Below are positions 8,105 through 16,781 of a stretch of DNA of 64,000 nucleotides, in pieces. Under the pieces are notes generated by a model. That model saw nothing but the letters and a program-made list of their open reading frames with translations. It was not told the DNA's origin and did not search any database. Made by a program: the position numbers and the translations under genes. Within the stretch, counting starts at the first letter, position 1; each line of letters begins with the position of its first letter. Origin of the DNA: Streptomyces rishiriensis (GTDB lineage Bacteria > Actinomycetota > Actinomycetes > Streptomycetales > Streptomycetaceae); NCBI RefSeq assembly GCF_003112535.1, contig NZ_BEWA01000004.1, positions 248,001-312,000 on the forward strand, written 5' to 3'.

Positions 8105-11100
8105 TCACTCCGCGACCGGCGCCGGGCTGTGCGCCCCCGCCGCCTTCCGGCACAACCGGACCACCTGGTCCAGCGTCGGCTCCCCGACGATCTGTGCCAG
8201 TTCCGCCATGAACACCTCCTCTCCTTCGGTGTCCAGCACGGTCCGGCAGACCCCGGCGATCATGGCGAGCAGGGACAGCGAGTCCCCGCCCAACTGGTGG
8301 AAGTCCGAGCGGCCTTCCAGTCTGGAGCGCTCCACCCCGAGGGTGCGGGACCACACCTCGGCCACCGCCTCCTCCACCGGGTCCGTGGGCCCCTCCGGGG
8401 CCGCCATCGGGTCCGCATCGGCTCCGGGGGCCGCCACGAAGGCGTCCGGAAGCGCCTTCGTGTCGACCTTCCCGCTCACCGTGTAAGGGAGTTCGGGGAG
8501 CGCCAGGATCGCCGCGGGCACCATGTACCGGGGCAGCCGCTCCGTGACGTAAGCGGTCAACTCCTCGACCAAGGACTCTTGTTCATCCGGATCAGGGCCG
8601 GTCACCACGTACGCGTACAACGCCTTCGAGGCGCTCCCCGGCCGGGCCTTCGCGATCACCACCGCCCGGGTCACTCCCGGATGGTCCTCCAGCGTCTGCG
8701 CCACCTCGGCCGGCTCGACCCGGTGGCCTCGCACCTTCACCTGGTCATCGATGCGTCCGACGAACTCGAGGCCGCCCGACGGCATGACGCGGGCCAGGTC
8801 ACCGGTCCGGTAGACGCGGCTGCCGTCGGCGAGACGGACGAAGCGTTCCCGGTCCAGATCGGGACGGCCCAGGTATCCACGGGCCAGTTGCACGCCGCCC
8901 AGGTACATCTCCCCGACGTCCCCCGGGGCCACGAAGCGACGGCCCTCGTCCAGGAGATGCACCGTGGTGTTGTCCGCCGGCACCCCGATGGGCACGGCGA
9001 TGCCGGTGTCCTCGCGGGCTTTGAAGGTATGGGCGGTGCAGCCGATCGTCGCCTCGGTGGGACCGTAGAGATTGATGATCCGGCACTGCGGTCCGAACAT
9101 CTCCTGGGCGCGGGCGGCGACCTCCACCCGCAGTTGCTCGCCGACGACGACCACGCTTCGGTAGCCGTCCGGCGAGATGTCGAGCTGCCCGATCAGGTCC
9201 AGGTGGGACGGCGTCAGATTGAGCATGGTGGCGCCGGAGGTCTGCAGCAACCGCCGCAGCGACAGGTGGCTCGGCTCCTGCGGCATCAGGACGACTTCAC
9301 CGCCGGCCAGCAGCGGCAGGAAGACCGAGGTGCCCGTGACGTCGAACGACGGTGAGGTGATCAGCGGCAGCCGGGTGTCCGCGTCCACCCCGAACTCCCG
9401 TGTGGCCCAGTCGGCGTAGTGCACCAGACTGCGGTGCTCGATCTGCACTCCCTTGGGGCGGCCGGTCGAGCCGGAGGTGTAGATCACATACGCCAGGTCG
9501 TCCGGCGACACCTCGACGTCCTGGAACAGCGGTTCACCGTCGCGCTCCGGGCCGGGAACGGCCGTGAGCCGGCTCAGCGCCAGCTGCTCGCACCCGGGCG
9601 GTACGGCCGTCCGCTGCCCATAGGCCTCCTCCACCAGGCAGTACGCCGCCCCGGCATCCGTCAGCAGGCCCGAGAGCCGGGCGTCCGGGTGCTGCGCGTC
9701 CAGGGGCAGGTAGCAGGCGCCGGCCCGCAAGACCCCCCATATGCCCGCCACCAGGGCCACCGAGCGATCGGCGAGCAGCCCCACCACCGTCCCCGGACCC
9801 GCGCCCCGGTCCCGCAGCGTCCTGGCCACCGCGTCGGCCCGGCGGCTCAACTCCGCGTAGGTGACCGGACCTTCGGGCCCGCTGAGAGCGATAGCGTCCG
9901 GTGTGCGCCGCACCTGTTCACGGAAGCGCTGCACCACCGAAGCGTCCGAATCCAGTGCACGAGCGGTGTCGTTGCCCTGCCACACGCGGTTCTCCCGGGG
10001 CGACAGGGCCTCCTCGACCACGTCCAGCAGCGTCTGCGCCCGCTCGGCGACACCCGGCCCGTCCTGCCAGGTCACGGTTACCTCGGTACGGCCGTCGCTC
10101 TCGATCATGTCGATCGAGGGCGGGGCCCCGGGGCCCGTAGCACCCAGGGTGTACAGCGCCGTTGCCGTGAAGCCGTCGCAACCGAAGGACGCCAGGTCAT
10201 GGATCCCCAGATGCGTGACGAGGGACAGCGCCGAGCAGCGGTTCTTCCGCGCGGACGCCCGGCCGACCGCCGAGGAGAACGCCCGGATCAGTGGCAGCGG
10301 GGTCTTCAGCATCTTGGGATCAGTGCGCACCGCCAGCTCCGCGCCGTCGGCGAGCGCCTTGAGGGCCCGTCCGTGCACCTCCTGCCAGCTGTCCCCGGCG
10401 GCGACGTCCAGCACGAACGCCTGCGACAGCCAGGCCGTGGAGCGGATCTCGGGTGCGTGCCGGCGCAGGTCGACGGGGACCAGGAAGCGGCCGGCGCCGT
10501 CCGGGCCGTACATCCCGGCCACCGCTGCGGCCACCTTCGCCGTCGCCGCCGGGTGGCTTCCGTCGACCGACCGACGGCGCCAGAGTGTCCCCGAGGGCTT
10601 GCGCGGCACCGGGCCCAGCGGCGAGGGCCACACCAGCTCACCGACGTTCCGGGAGATCGGCGGGAGTCCGCCCGGCAGTTCGAGGCTTTCGAGGAACTCG
10701 TCCCTGCTCACCGTGGACGGTGCGCCGGACGGCTCGGAGCCCTGGAGCACCCGGAACACGTCCTCGACCCACAGCATCAGCCCCCGGGCGTCCGTGACGC
10801 CGTGCGAGGCGCGGAAGACCAAGGCGGTGCGCTCCCCGGCGGATTCAGAGCCCTTCGTGCCGCCCGGAAAGAGAAGGACCTCGAACGTGGCGCCCGGACT
10901 CCGCAGCGGGTGCCGGAACGCGGGCGAGTGCAGAAGCCGCCCGTCGAACGAGCCCGCCTCCATGACCCGGACGCGCGGCGGGAGACCGCCGTCCACCAGA
11001 AGCCGGCCGTCGCGCACCAGCCGTGTCCCGGGACTGGCCTGCGAAGCGCGGGTCACAGCCTCGGCCAGCCGTCGCTCGTCCAGCGTCCCCGCGCCCTCCA

Positions 11101-11209
11101 CCACGTACTGGACCATGTTCGCGTGACGAGGAGCCAAGCCGTGATAAAGCCACTCACCGGCGGACATCGTCCGGCGGTAGCCGTGATGTTGCCGAGAGAT
11201 GGGACTCAT
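8105..11209 (-). CDS. Single-module nonribosomal peptide synthetase (C-A-PCP)
   Basis: A 1034-aa enzyme. Residues 15-440 are a condensation/acyltransferase-like domain whose active-site motif is degenerate: HHxxxDG appears as SHGVTDA (His136 and Asp140 kept, first His and final Gly lost). Residues 450-940 are an adenylation domain with YTSGSTGRPKG, NLYGPTEA, YRTGDLAR and the catalytic Lys in PYTVSGKVDTKAL. Residues 950-1030 are a carrier domain with LGGDSLS (Ser977 takes phosphopantetheine). No thioesterase or reductase follows. A rough hand alignment gives a specificity code near D-V-T-N-V-V-L-I-G-K, matching no common amino acid I recall. ATG at 11209 has AGGAG. It leads a same-strand set with the 67-codon ORF and the tandem kinase; product unknown. 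Confidence 0.92.
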   Translation of the reverse strand: MSPISRQHHGYRRTMSAGEWLYHGLAPRHANMVQYVVEGAGTLDERRLAEAVTRASQASPGTRLVRDGRLLVDGGLPPRVRVMEAGSFDGRLLHSPAFRHPLRSPGATFEVLLFPGGTKGSESAGERTALVFRASHGVTDARGLMLWVEDVFRVLQGSEPSGAPSTVSRDEFLESLELPGGLPPISRNVGELVWPSPLGPVPRKPSGTLWRRRSVDGSHPAATAKVAAAVAGMYGPDGAGRFLVPVDLRRHAPEIRSTAWLSQAFVLDVAAGDSWQEVHGRALKALADGAELAVRTDPKMLKTPLPLIRAFSSAVGRASARKNRCSALSLVTHLGIHDLASFGCDGFTATALYTLGATGPGAPPSIDMIESDGRTEVTVTWQDGPGVAERAQTLLDVVEEALSPRENRVWQGNDTARALDSDASVVQRFREQVRRTPDAIALSGPEGPVTYAELSRRADAVARTLRDRGAGPGTVVGLLADRSVALVAGIWGVLRAGACYLPLDAQHPDARLSGLLTDAGAAYCLVEEAYGQRTAVPPGCEQLALSRLTAVPGPERDGEPLFQDVEVSPDDLAYVIYTSGSTGRPKGVQIEHRSLVHYADWATREFGVDADTRLPLITSPSFDVTGTSVFLPLLAGGEVVLMPQEPSHLSLRRLLQTSGATMLNLTPSHLDLIGQLDISPDGYRSVVVVGEQLRVEVAARAQEMFGPQCRIINLYGPTEATIGCTAHTFKAREDTGIAVPIGVPADNTTVHLLDEGRRFVAPGDVGEMYLGGVQLARGYLGRPDLDRERFVRLADGSRVYRTGDLARVMPSGGLEFVGRIDDQVKVRGHRVEPAEVAQTLEDHPGVTRAVVIAKARPGSASKALYAYVVTGPDPDEQESLVEELTAYVTERLPRYMVPAAILALPELPYTVSGKVDTKALPDAFVAAPGADADPMAAPEGPTDPVEEAVAEVWSRTLGVERSRLEGRSDFHQLGGDSLSLLAMIAGVCRTVLDTEGEEVFMAELAQIVGEPTLDQVVRLCRKAAGAHSPAPVAE

Positions 11210-11394
11210 GAGGTGTCTCCTGACCGTGGTCGGCCTCGTGGCCGGGGCCCGAACATCATCGGCCCACGGGAACTGGGGAACCCCTTAGTACTCCTTGTCG
11301 CGATTCTGGCCGGGTCGGTCGTTGGTGTGTTTATGGGCGAGGACCTCTGGTGTGCGGCCTTCATGCCCCCAAGCCCTGACGCCGGGCCCGGCGC

Positions 11395-12138
11395 TCAGCC
11401 CCTGAACGCCTCCAGCACCGGCTCCAGCGACGACACCACCCGGGTCGCGCCCGCTCCCCTGAGCAGTTTCTCCTTGCGCTCGTTACGCGCGTAGCCCAGG
11501 AAGGGGACGCCCGCCTCACGGGCGGCCAGGAAGTCCGAGGGGGTGTCGCCGATCATCAGGGCGGTGCCGGGCGCCGAGCCCGTGGCGCGCAGGGCGAGGT
11601 TCAGGCAGTGCGGATGCGGCTTGAGGTGGTGCAGTTCCTGGGTGCGGCCGTAGATGTGGGGCGCGAAGCAGGAGGTGAGACCGCGGGTCGCCAGGTAGGT
11701 GGTGACGACCCGGGGGGAGTTGTTGGTGGTGATCGCGAGCCGCAGGCCCAGAGCCGTCAGGGTGCGTATCAGCGGGTCGGCGTAAGGGGTGGGCCTCGCC
11801 GTGGCCGTGGCTCTCAGCTCCTCCTGGGTGAGACGTTCCTCCAGCTCCCCGACCAGGTCGCTGCCGGGACGCAGACGGTCCACGGCGCGCAGGACGACGT
11901 GCGGGTCCAGCGACTCCCGCTCGCTCTCTGTCAGCAGGTGGTGCAGGCCCCGCCCTTCGAGCCACTCCACCAGGCCGTCGGCCACGCTCTCCGCCGAGTG
12001 ACCGGCGAAGAGACGGCAGATCGGCCCGTCGAAGTCCCACAGGACGACGCGCGCGCCCCTGATCACTTCACGCAAGTCCGCCGCCTCGGTCTCGGTGTCG
12101 GGGGCCGCGTGCTGGGTCTGCTGCGTATCAGAAGTCAC
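11395..12138 (-). CDS. devB: DevB, HAD-family phosphatase
   Basis: A 247-aa HAD hydrolase with motif I VVLWDFDGPICRLF, motif II AITTNNS, a motif III Lys in LKPHPHC and motif IV MIGDTPSD, plus a helical cap after motif I as in phosphoglycolate-phosphatase-like enzymes. Its GTG start overlaps the stop of the upstream GntR gene (TAGTG), so the two are translationally coupled. In Streptomyces coelicolor the same pair is devA-devB, required for normal aerial development; the substrate of DevB is not established. Assignment rests on this arrangement and on recall of that locus. A 185-bp gap separates it from the NRPS gene upstream of the island. Confidence 0.85.
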   Translation of the reverse strand: MTSDTQQTQHAAPDTETEAADLREVIRGARVVLWDFDGPICRLFAGHSAESVADGLVEWLEGRGLHHLLTESERESLDPHVVLRAVDRLRPGSDLVGELEERLTQEELRATATARPTPYADPLIRTLTALGLRLAITTNNSPRVVTTYLATRGLTSCFAPHIYGRTQELHHLKPHPHCLNLALRATGSAPGTALMIGDTPSDFLAAREAGVPFLGYARNERKEKLLRGAGATRVVSSLEPVLEAFRG

Positions 12139-13010
12139 TAGGAGAGTGTCAGGTCCGTGGTGATGGTTTCCCAGAGGGCGTCGAACCACTTCTGGGATTC
12201 CTCCACGAACGCGGCGTCGCGCTGACCGGCCGCCTTCTCGAAGGAGAAGAGCAGCGACTCGGTGCCGAGGACGTCGTACATGTCGAGGGTTCCGGTGTCG
12301 GTGGACTCCTCGCGCCGGGTCACCATGTAGTACGCCATGAGCGCCTCCTGGCCGTTGAGGAGGTAGAGCTTCACCGGCGGGGTGAACGGCAGCGCGCGGA
12401 AGGTGATGCTGACGTCGATGCCGTGCGAGCGCAGCGTCTGGAGGTTGTGGCGCAGGACGTGCCCCTGGGCGTTGCGCATCGCCAGCCAGCGCTGGTGGAC
12501 GGGGTCGTCGTCGCCCCGGCCGTCGACCGGGACCGGGAAGGCGAGGCTGATGTCCCGGGAGGGCAGGAGGATGCGGACGTCGATCCTGGCGGGCTTCAGC
12601 TGCCCGCCGTGGATGAGCCGGAGGGGCTCGGCCAGGGCCGGGATGAGACTCTCGGCGGTGAGACAGGCCGCGTCGATGCGCACGTGCGGGACGGAGAAGG
12701 CCGCGGTCAGCCGGGGAGCCAGACCGACCATGGTGGGCTGGGGCTCCTCGGGGCCGCTGGACGCCGGCTCCGCGATGCGGGGCGGGCTGCCCTTGGTGAC
12801 GTCGGTGAGCAGCCCGTCGTCCTGCAGTGCCCGCAGCGCCTGGCGCACGGCGCCGCGCTCCACGCCGAACTCGTCGGCCAGCTCGGCCTGGGTGGGCAGC
12901 CGGTCGCCGGCCCTGAGATCCCCGACCCGGATGCGTTCGCGCAGGACGTCGGCGATCTCCTGAGGAGAGAGCCTTCTGCTGCCGTTCACTGCCACGTTCT
13001 CCTGGGTCAC
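12138..13010 (-). CDS. devA: DevA, GntR-like developmental regulator
   Basis: A protein of about 290 aa. Residues 14-85 form a GntR winged helix (EIADVLRERIRVGDLRAGDRLPTQAELADEFGVERGAVRQALRALQ, in separate helices), and the rest is a dedicated C-terminal domain with the blocks LKPARIDVRILLPSRDI and FRALPFTPPVKLYLLNG. GTG at 13010 is preferred: a -10-like TAGCGT sits six bases upstream, implying a leaderless transcript, as for devE. The S. coelicolor orthologue represses its own operon and is needed for sporulation septation. The stop overlaps devB. A 15-bp palindrome lies 88 bp upstream. Confidence 0.87.
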   Translation of the reverse strand: MTQENVAVNGSRRLSPQEIADVLRERIRVGDLRAGDRLPTQAELADEFGVERGAVRQALRALQDDGLLTDVTKGSPPRIAEPASSGPEEPQPTMVGLAPRLTAAFSVPHVRIDAACLTAESLIPALAEPLRLIHGGQLKPARIDVRILLPSRDISLAFPVPVDGRGDDDPVHQRWLAMRNAQGHVLRHNLQTLRSHGIDVSITFRALPFTPPVKLYLLNGQEALMAYYMVTRREESTDTGTLDMYDVLGTESLLFSFEKAAGQRDAAFVEESQKWFDALWETITTDLTLS

Positions 13011-13097
13011 GACCAAACGCTACAACTGCGATCCATCTGACGGGAGTTGTTTGAAAGTTGTTTAGCAGTTGCTGCCAAGTGGGGACAACATAGTCAT

Positions 13098-13112
13098 AGT
13101 TGGTTACCAACT
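13098..13112. promoter_or_regulatory. Palindromic operator candidate upstream of devA
   Basis: AGTTGGT-T-ACCAACT, a perfect inverted repeat between devA and the divergent small membrane gene. The same 15-bp core (AGTTGGYTRCCAACT) occurs upstream of devE at 14350-14364. Further AGTTG half-sites lie between it and devA. Binding by DevA and/or DevE is inferred. Confidence 0.65.
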
Positions 13113-13169
13113 TGGGCGAGTTGGCAGAAGATGTGCCTCCCGCTCCCAGCCTGGAAGGGGGGAACCACC

Positions 13170-13364
13170 ATGCCCGTCCTCGTCCTCCTCAGCGCCGCCT
13201 TCGTCGTCGGCGTCGAGCAGACCATCCAGTGGAAGTACGGCACCACCGGCGCCGTCGGTCTGCTCCTGCTCAGCGTGGGCGTCAAGGCCAAGAGCCCCGC
13301 CCTCAGCTCGGTCGGCGCGGTGATCCTCGCCCTCCTCGCCACCGGGCCCGCCGTCAGCTCGTGA
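13170..13364 (+). CDS. Small membrane protein between devA and devE
   Basis: A 64-aa protein with two likely membrane helices (VLVLLSAAFVVGVEQTI and TGAVGLLLLSVGV), followed by a third hydrophobic stretch (SSVGAVILALLATGP). ATG at 13170 has a purine-rich ribosome site (GGGGGGAA). The gene is divergent from devA and its stop overlaps the end of devE by 11 bp on the other strand. A similar small gene sits between the dev paralogues in S. coelicolor as I recall it. No function is known. It shares the intergenic palindrome with devA and may be co-controlled. Confidence 0.75.
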   Translation: MPVLVLLSAAFVVGVEQTIQWKYGTTGAVGLLLLSVGVKAKSPALSSVGAVILALLATGPAVSS

Positions 13365-14262
13365 GCACCAGCTCCGAACTGATCGTGTCCCACAGCGCGT
13401 CGAACCACCGGCGCGACTGGTCGACGAACGTCGTGTCACGCGGTCCGGCGCCCCGCTCGAACGCGAACAGCACCGACCGCGTGCCCTCGGCGTCGTACAT
13501 GTCCATGTTCTCCTGGCCGACCGTCTGCTCCCCCCGCTGGACCGTGTAGTAGGCGAACAGCGCTTCCGTGCCGTTCAGGAGGTACAGCTTCACGGGCGGG
13601 GTGAAGGGCAGTGCGCGGAAGGTGACGTGCACGTCGATGCCGTGCGTGGAGCGCAGCGTCAGCAGGTTGTGCCGCAGCACCTGGCCCTGGGCGTTGCGAT
13701 GGGCCAGCCAGCGGCGCTGCAGCCGCCCGGTGGCCGAGCTGTCCACCGGCGACGGGAAGGCGAGGTCGATGTCCCGGGACGGCAACAGGACACGGACGTC
13801 GATCTTGGCCGGTTTCAGTTGCCCCGCATGGATCTGCCGCACCGGCTCGCCGATCGCGGCGGTCAGCGAGACCGCGGTCAGACAGAGGGCGTCGACCTGC
13901 ACGTGCGCGGCCGCGAAGGCCTCGGTGACGCGCGGCGGAAGGCCCGCCATCGAGGGCTGCGGCGCCGCCCCCGCGCCGACCGGGAGTCCGGCCGGGCCGA
14001 TCGGCCCCGCGACCGTCGCGGGGCTTCCCTTGGAGACGTTGGTCAGCAGCCGCTCCGACTGCAGAATGCGCAGGGCCCGGCGCACGGCGCCCCGTTCGAC
14101 GCCGAACTCGTCCGCCAGCTTGGCCTGCGTCGGCATGCGCTGCCCCGGCCGCAGCACCCCGGCTCTGATGCGGGCGCGCAGCTCGTCGGCCACCTCGCGG
14201 TGTGAGCGCTGCGACCGCTCGGCTCCCCTCCGCCCCTTGACGGAGGCATTTTCCGTCTCCAC
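13354..14262 (-). CDS. devE: DevE, GntR-like paralogue of DevA
   Basis: A regulator of about 302 aa, closely related to DevA along its whole length: GntR winged helix (about 25-95, including LADEFGVERGAVRRALRILQ), a Pro/Ala-rich linker, and the same C-terminal blocks (LKPAKIDVRVLLPSRDI, TFRALPFTPPVKLYLLNG, MDMYD). It has no adjacent phosphatase, unlike DevA. GTG at 14262 is favoured because TACTGT lies exactly six bases upstream, the same leaderless layout as devA. The two proteins may bind the same palindrome and could form heterodimers; that is inference. Confidence 0.85.
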   Translation of the reverse strand: METENASVKGRRGAERSQRSHREVADELRARIRAGVLRPGQRMPTQAKLADEFGVERGAVRRALRILQSERLLTNVSKGSPATVAGPIGPAGLPVGAGAAPQPSMAGLPPRVTEAFAAAHVQVDALCLTAVSLTAAIGEPVRQIHAGQLKPAKIDVRVLLPSRDIDLAFPSPVDSSATGRLQRRWLAHRNAQGQVLRHNLLTLRSTHGIDVHVTFRALPFTPPVKLYLLNGTEALFAYYTVQRGEQTVGQENMDMYDAEGTRSVLFAFERGAGPRDTTFVDQSRRWFDALWDTISSELVLTS

Positions 14263-14346
14263 GCCCGCACAGTACAACTTCCCGCCATCTTTGGGCAGTT
14301 CAAAGAGAGATGGTTATAGGACGCTTCCAAGCGGACATAACTACAG

Positions 14347-14367
14347 TGAAGTTGGCTGCCAACTTCA
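14347..14367. promoter_or_regulatory. Palindromic operator candidate upstream of devE
   Basis: A perfect palindrome with 10-bp arms around one base; its core AGTTGGCTGCCAACT matches the element upstream of devA (AGTTGGTTACCAACT) at all but two positions, and those two changes are compensatory so symmetry is kept. It lies 85 bp upstream of the devE start. Confidence 0.65.
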
Positions 14368-14452
14368 ACAACGTGGTCAAACTTTCAGACGGTTGGCCGG
14401 TCGGGCTTCCTTCCGGAGGGGAGCCGGGAGTCCGAGCAGACGGCGCCGACGT

Positions 14453-14513
14453 ACAGCCACAACTGAACATCGCCGCACAGCCACAACTTCACAGCGAACG
14501 CACAGCCACAACT
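14453..14513. repeat. Three phased copies of ACAGCCACAACT in the devE-rsiG gap
   Basis: The 12-mer ACAGCCACAACT occurs exactly at 14453, 14477 and 14502 (24- and 25-bp steps). On the devE strand it reads AGTTGTGGCTGT, which begins with the AGTTGT found at the devA and devE promoters. The rest of the 390-bp gap (14263-14653) holds the palindrome above and no convincing ORF. Confidence 0.6.
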
Positions 14514-14653
14514 GAACAGCTACGGATGGACCGCCTTCCCACCCCGACGAAAGGAGCCGTCAGCACGAGCCCGGGCCCCCGGAACACCCAGGGCGCCCAG
14601 GCGTTCGCGGCAGGGCGTCGACCCCCGGGCGGCGCCCTCTCGTTCTTCCCCCC

Positions 14654-15220
14654 TCACACCAGCAGGTCCTCGACCTGCGCCTCTCCCTCCCGGTAGCGCC
14701 GCGTGATCTCCGCGCCCGACTCGTCGGCCGTCCGCTGCAACCGCTGACGCCGACTGGAGACCTGCTGCTCGTAACGGACCAGACGGCCCATCGCCTCGTG
14801 CAGTTCGGGATCGGTGCGCGCGTCGAGGTCGGAGAGCTCGACGTCGGCGAGCATGTCGGCGACCAGCCGCCGGGACTCCTCACTGTGCGGAGTGCCCAGC
14901 GTGACGTGGCGCGCCGAGGAGCGATGCCGGGCCGGGGCGTCGGTGAGGATCTCCGACAACCGCTCGACCACCGACGCCGCACCCGTCGGGGAGCGCCGGG
15001 CCAGCTCGGCGCGCAGGATGTCGATACGGCCCTGGAGCAGGCGCCGCACGTAACTGAGGTCGGCCTCGTCGCGCTGGGCGTCCCGGCGCAGGGTGCGCAG
15101 CTCCGGCAGGCTCAGCCCGGCCAGGTCGTGCTCCGCAGGTCCGACGAGCGGCACGGTGCCGTCGCCGCGCTGTGCAGGCGGCCGGTGTACAGCGGGCCGC
15201 CCGGTACTCGGTGTGCTCAT
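14654..15220 (-). CDS. rsiG: RsiG, c-di-GMP-responsive anti-sigma factor for WhiG
   Basis: A 188-aa, mostly helical protein. It carries two exact copies of the RsiG c-di-GMP signature E(X3)S(X2)R(X3)Q(X3)D: Glu52-Ser56-Arg59-Gln63-Asp67 and Glu151-Ser155-Arg158-Gln162-Asp166, one on each arm of a predicted antiparallel coiled coil. In Streptomyces, RsiG armed with c-di-GMP holds the sporulation sigma factor WhiG inactive. ATG at 15220 has TTGAGG at proper spacing. It lies beside the dev genes, making this a compact developmental cluster; whiG itself is elsewhere. Confidence 0.93.
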   Translation of the reverse strand: MSTPSTGRPAVHRPPAQRGDGTVPLVGPAEHDLAGLSLPELRTLRRDAQRDEADLSYVRRLLQGRIDILRAELARRSPTGAASVVERLSEILTDAPARHRSSARHVTLGTPHSEESRRLVADMLADVELSDLDARTDPELHEAMGRLVRYEQQVSSRRQRLQRTADESGAEITRRYREGEAQVEDLLV

Positions 15221-15379
15221 GTGCCTCAACCGTCCCCTCGACCGGCGTGTGGAAAGCATCGTGCCACCCCAAGCGGCCGCATTGTTACCGAGTCCCCCCG
15301 AACGGCCCCAGACAGGGGCTTAAGGAGGGAAAATGGGCCACTCACGAGTCCATGGCGGCCACCCGGCATCATGGTCCGC

Positions 15380-15805
15380 ATGCGAGCGGTGGTGCAGAGG
15401 GTGGACGGCGCGAGCGTCGTCGTGGACGGCGAGACGGTCGGGGAGATCGACGGCGAGGGCCTGTGCGTCCTGGTCGGCGTGACCCACGAGGACACCCCGG
15501 AGAAGGCGGCCCAGCTGGCCCGCAAGCTGTGGTCGGTCCGCATGCTGCACGACGAGAGGTCGTGCAGCGACGTCGACGCACCGCTGCTGGTCATCAGCCA
15601 GTTCACCCTGTACGGGGACGCCCGCAAGGGCCGCCGCCCCACCTGGAACGCGGCCGCCCCCGGCCCGGTCGCCGAACCCCTCGTCGACGAGGTCGTCGCC
15701 CGGCTGCGCGATCTGGGCGCGACGGTGGCGACGGGCAGGTTCGGCGCACAGATGCGCGTCTCCCTGACCAACGACGGCCCGTTCACCGTCCTGATCGAGA
15801 TCTAG
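15380..15805 (+). CDS. dtd: D-aminoacyl-tRNA deacylase
   Basis: A 141-aa enzyme that hydrolyses D-amino acids (and glycine) mischarged on tRNA. It begins [18 protein letters not shown], contains the conserved [15 protein letters not shown] and ends with the Gly-cisPro motif TNDGPFTVL. The ATG at 15380 gives the standard family start; an ATG three codons earlier would add MVR. Neither has a clear ribosome site. The gene converges directly on ygfZ, with stop codons touching. Confidence 0.95.
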   Translation: MRAVVQRVDGASVVVDGETVGEIDGEGLCVLVGVTHEDTPEKAAQLARKLWSVRMLHDERSCSDVDAPLLVISQFTLYGDARKGRRPTWNAAAPGPVAEPLVDEVVARLRDLGATVATGRFGAQMRVSLTNDGPFTVLIEI

Positions 15806-16771
15806 CTAGGGCTCGACCACGACCTCCTGTGCGGCCGCCGTCGAGTCGGCCATCAGGGGGGCGTCCACCGGCACGTTGCGCTTCACCAGGGCCAGCGCGA
15901 CCGGTCCCAGTTCGTGGTGACGGACGGACGTGGTGATGAAGCCGATCTTGCGGCCGTCGGGGTCCTCGTCGGCGACGCGGAGCTCGGTGCCGGCGGGCGG
16001 AAGGAGCACCTCGCTGCCGTCGAGGTGCAGGAAGACGAGCCGGCGGGGGGGCTTGCCGAGGTTCTGGACGCGGGCGACCGTCTCCTGCCCGCGGTAACAG
16101 CCCTTCTGAAGGTGCACGGCGGTGGCGATCCAGCCGAGCTCGTGCGGGATCGTGCGGTGGTCCGTCTCGAAGCCGAGGCGCGGGCGGTGGTGCTCCACGC
16201 GGAGCGCCTCGTGGGCGAGCATCCCGGCCGGCGGACCGGCCTGCTCGGCGAACGACTCCAGGTCGGCGCGGGGAAGGAAGAGATCGCGGCCGTACGCCGT
16301 CTCGCGGACGACGACACCGGCCGGCGCCGGGGTGATCGACCCCGCCGGGAGATGGACGACGGCAGTGTCGGCCGTCCGGTCGGCGACCTCGACCCGGTAG
16401 AAGAACTTCATCGACTCCAGGTACGCGAGCAGCGCCTCCCGGGTGCCGGGTTCGACGTGCGCCCAGACCGTCGTGCCGTCGTCCACCAGGTACAGCGCGT
16501 GTTCGATGTGGCCGTGCGCGGAGAGGATCAGCGCCTCGGTGGCCTGGCCGGCCGCGAGGTCGGAGACGTGCTGGGTGAGCAGAAGGTGCAGCCAGCTCAG
16601 CCGGTCCTCGCCGGAGACGGTGACGACTCCGCGGTGCGAGAGGTCGACGAATCCGGCGCCGTCGGCCAGGGCGCGCTGCTCACGGAACAGATCGCCGTAG
16701 TGACCGGCGACGTCTTCGTCCACGCCCTCGGCGGGGACGGCGCCGGGCAGGGACAGCAGAGGGCTCTTCAT
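15806..16771 (-). CDS. ygfZ: YgfZ/GcvT-like folate-binding protein
   Basis: A 321-aa cytoplasmic protein of the aminomethyltransferase fold, linked to repair and assembly of some Fe-S enzymes. The signature KGCYRGQE is intact (VHLQKGCYRGQETVARVQNLGK), and the N-terminal GcvT-type core has FVDLSHRGVVTVSGEDRLSWLH. Length is normal for actinobacterial members. ATG at 16771; 11 bp separate its start from the end of nur, so nur and ygfZ may be co-transcribed. Confidence 0.92.
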   Translation of the reverse strand: MKSPLLSLPGAVPAEGVDEDVAGHYGDLFREQRALADGAGFVDLSHRGVVTVSGEDRLSWLHLLLTQHVSDLAAGQATEALILSAHGHIEHALYLVDDGTTVWAHVEPGTREALLAYLESMKFFYRVEVADRTADTAVVHLPAGSITPAPAGVVVRETAYGRDLFLPRADLESFAEQAGPPAGMLAHEALRVEHHRPRLGFETDHRTIPHELGWIATAVHLQKGCYRGQETVARVQNLGKPPRRLVFLHLDGSEVLLPPAGTELRVADEDPDGRKIGFITTSVRHHELGPVALALVKRNVPVDAPLMADSTAAAQEVVVEP

Positions 16772-16781
16772 GGGCCCAAGC

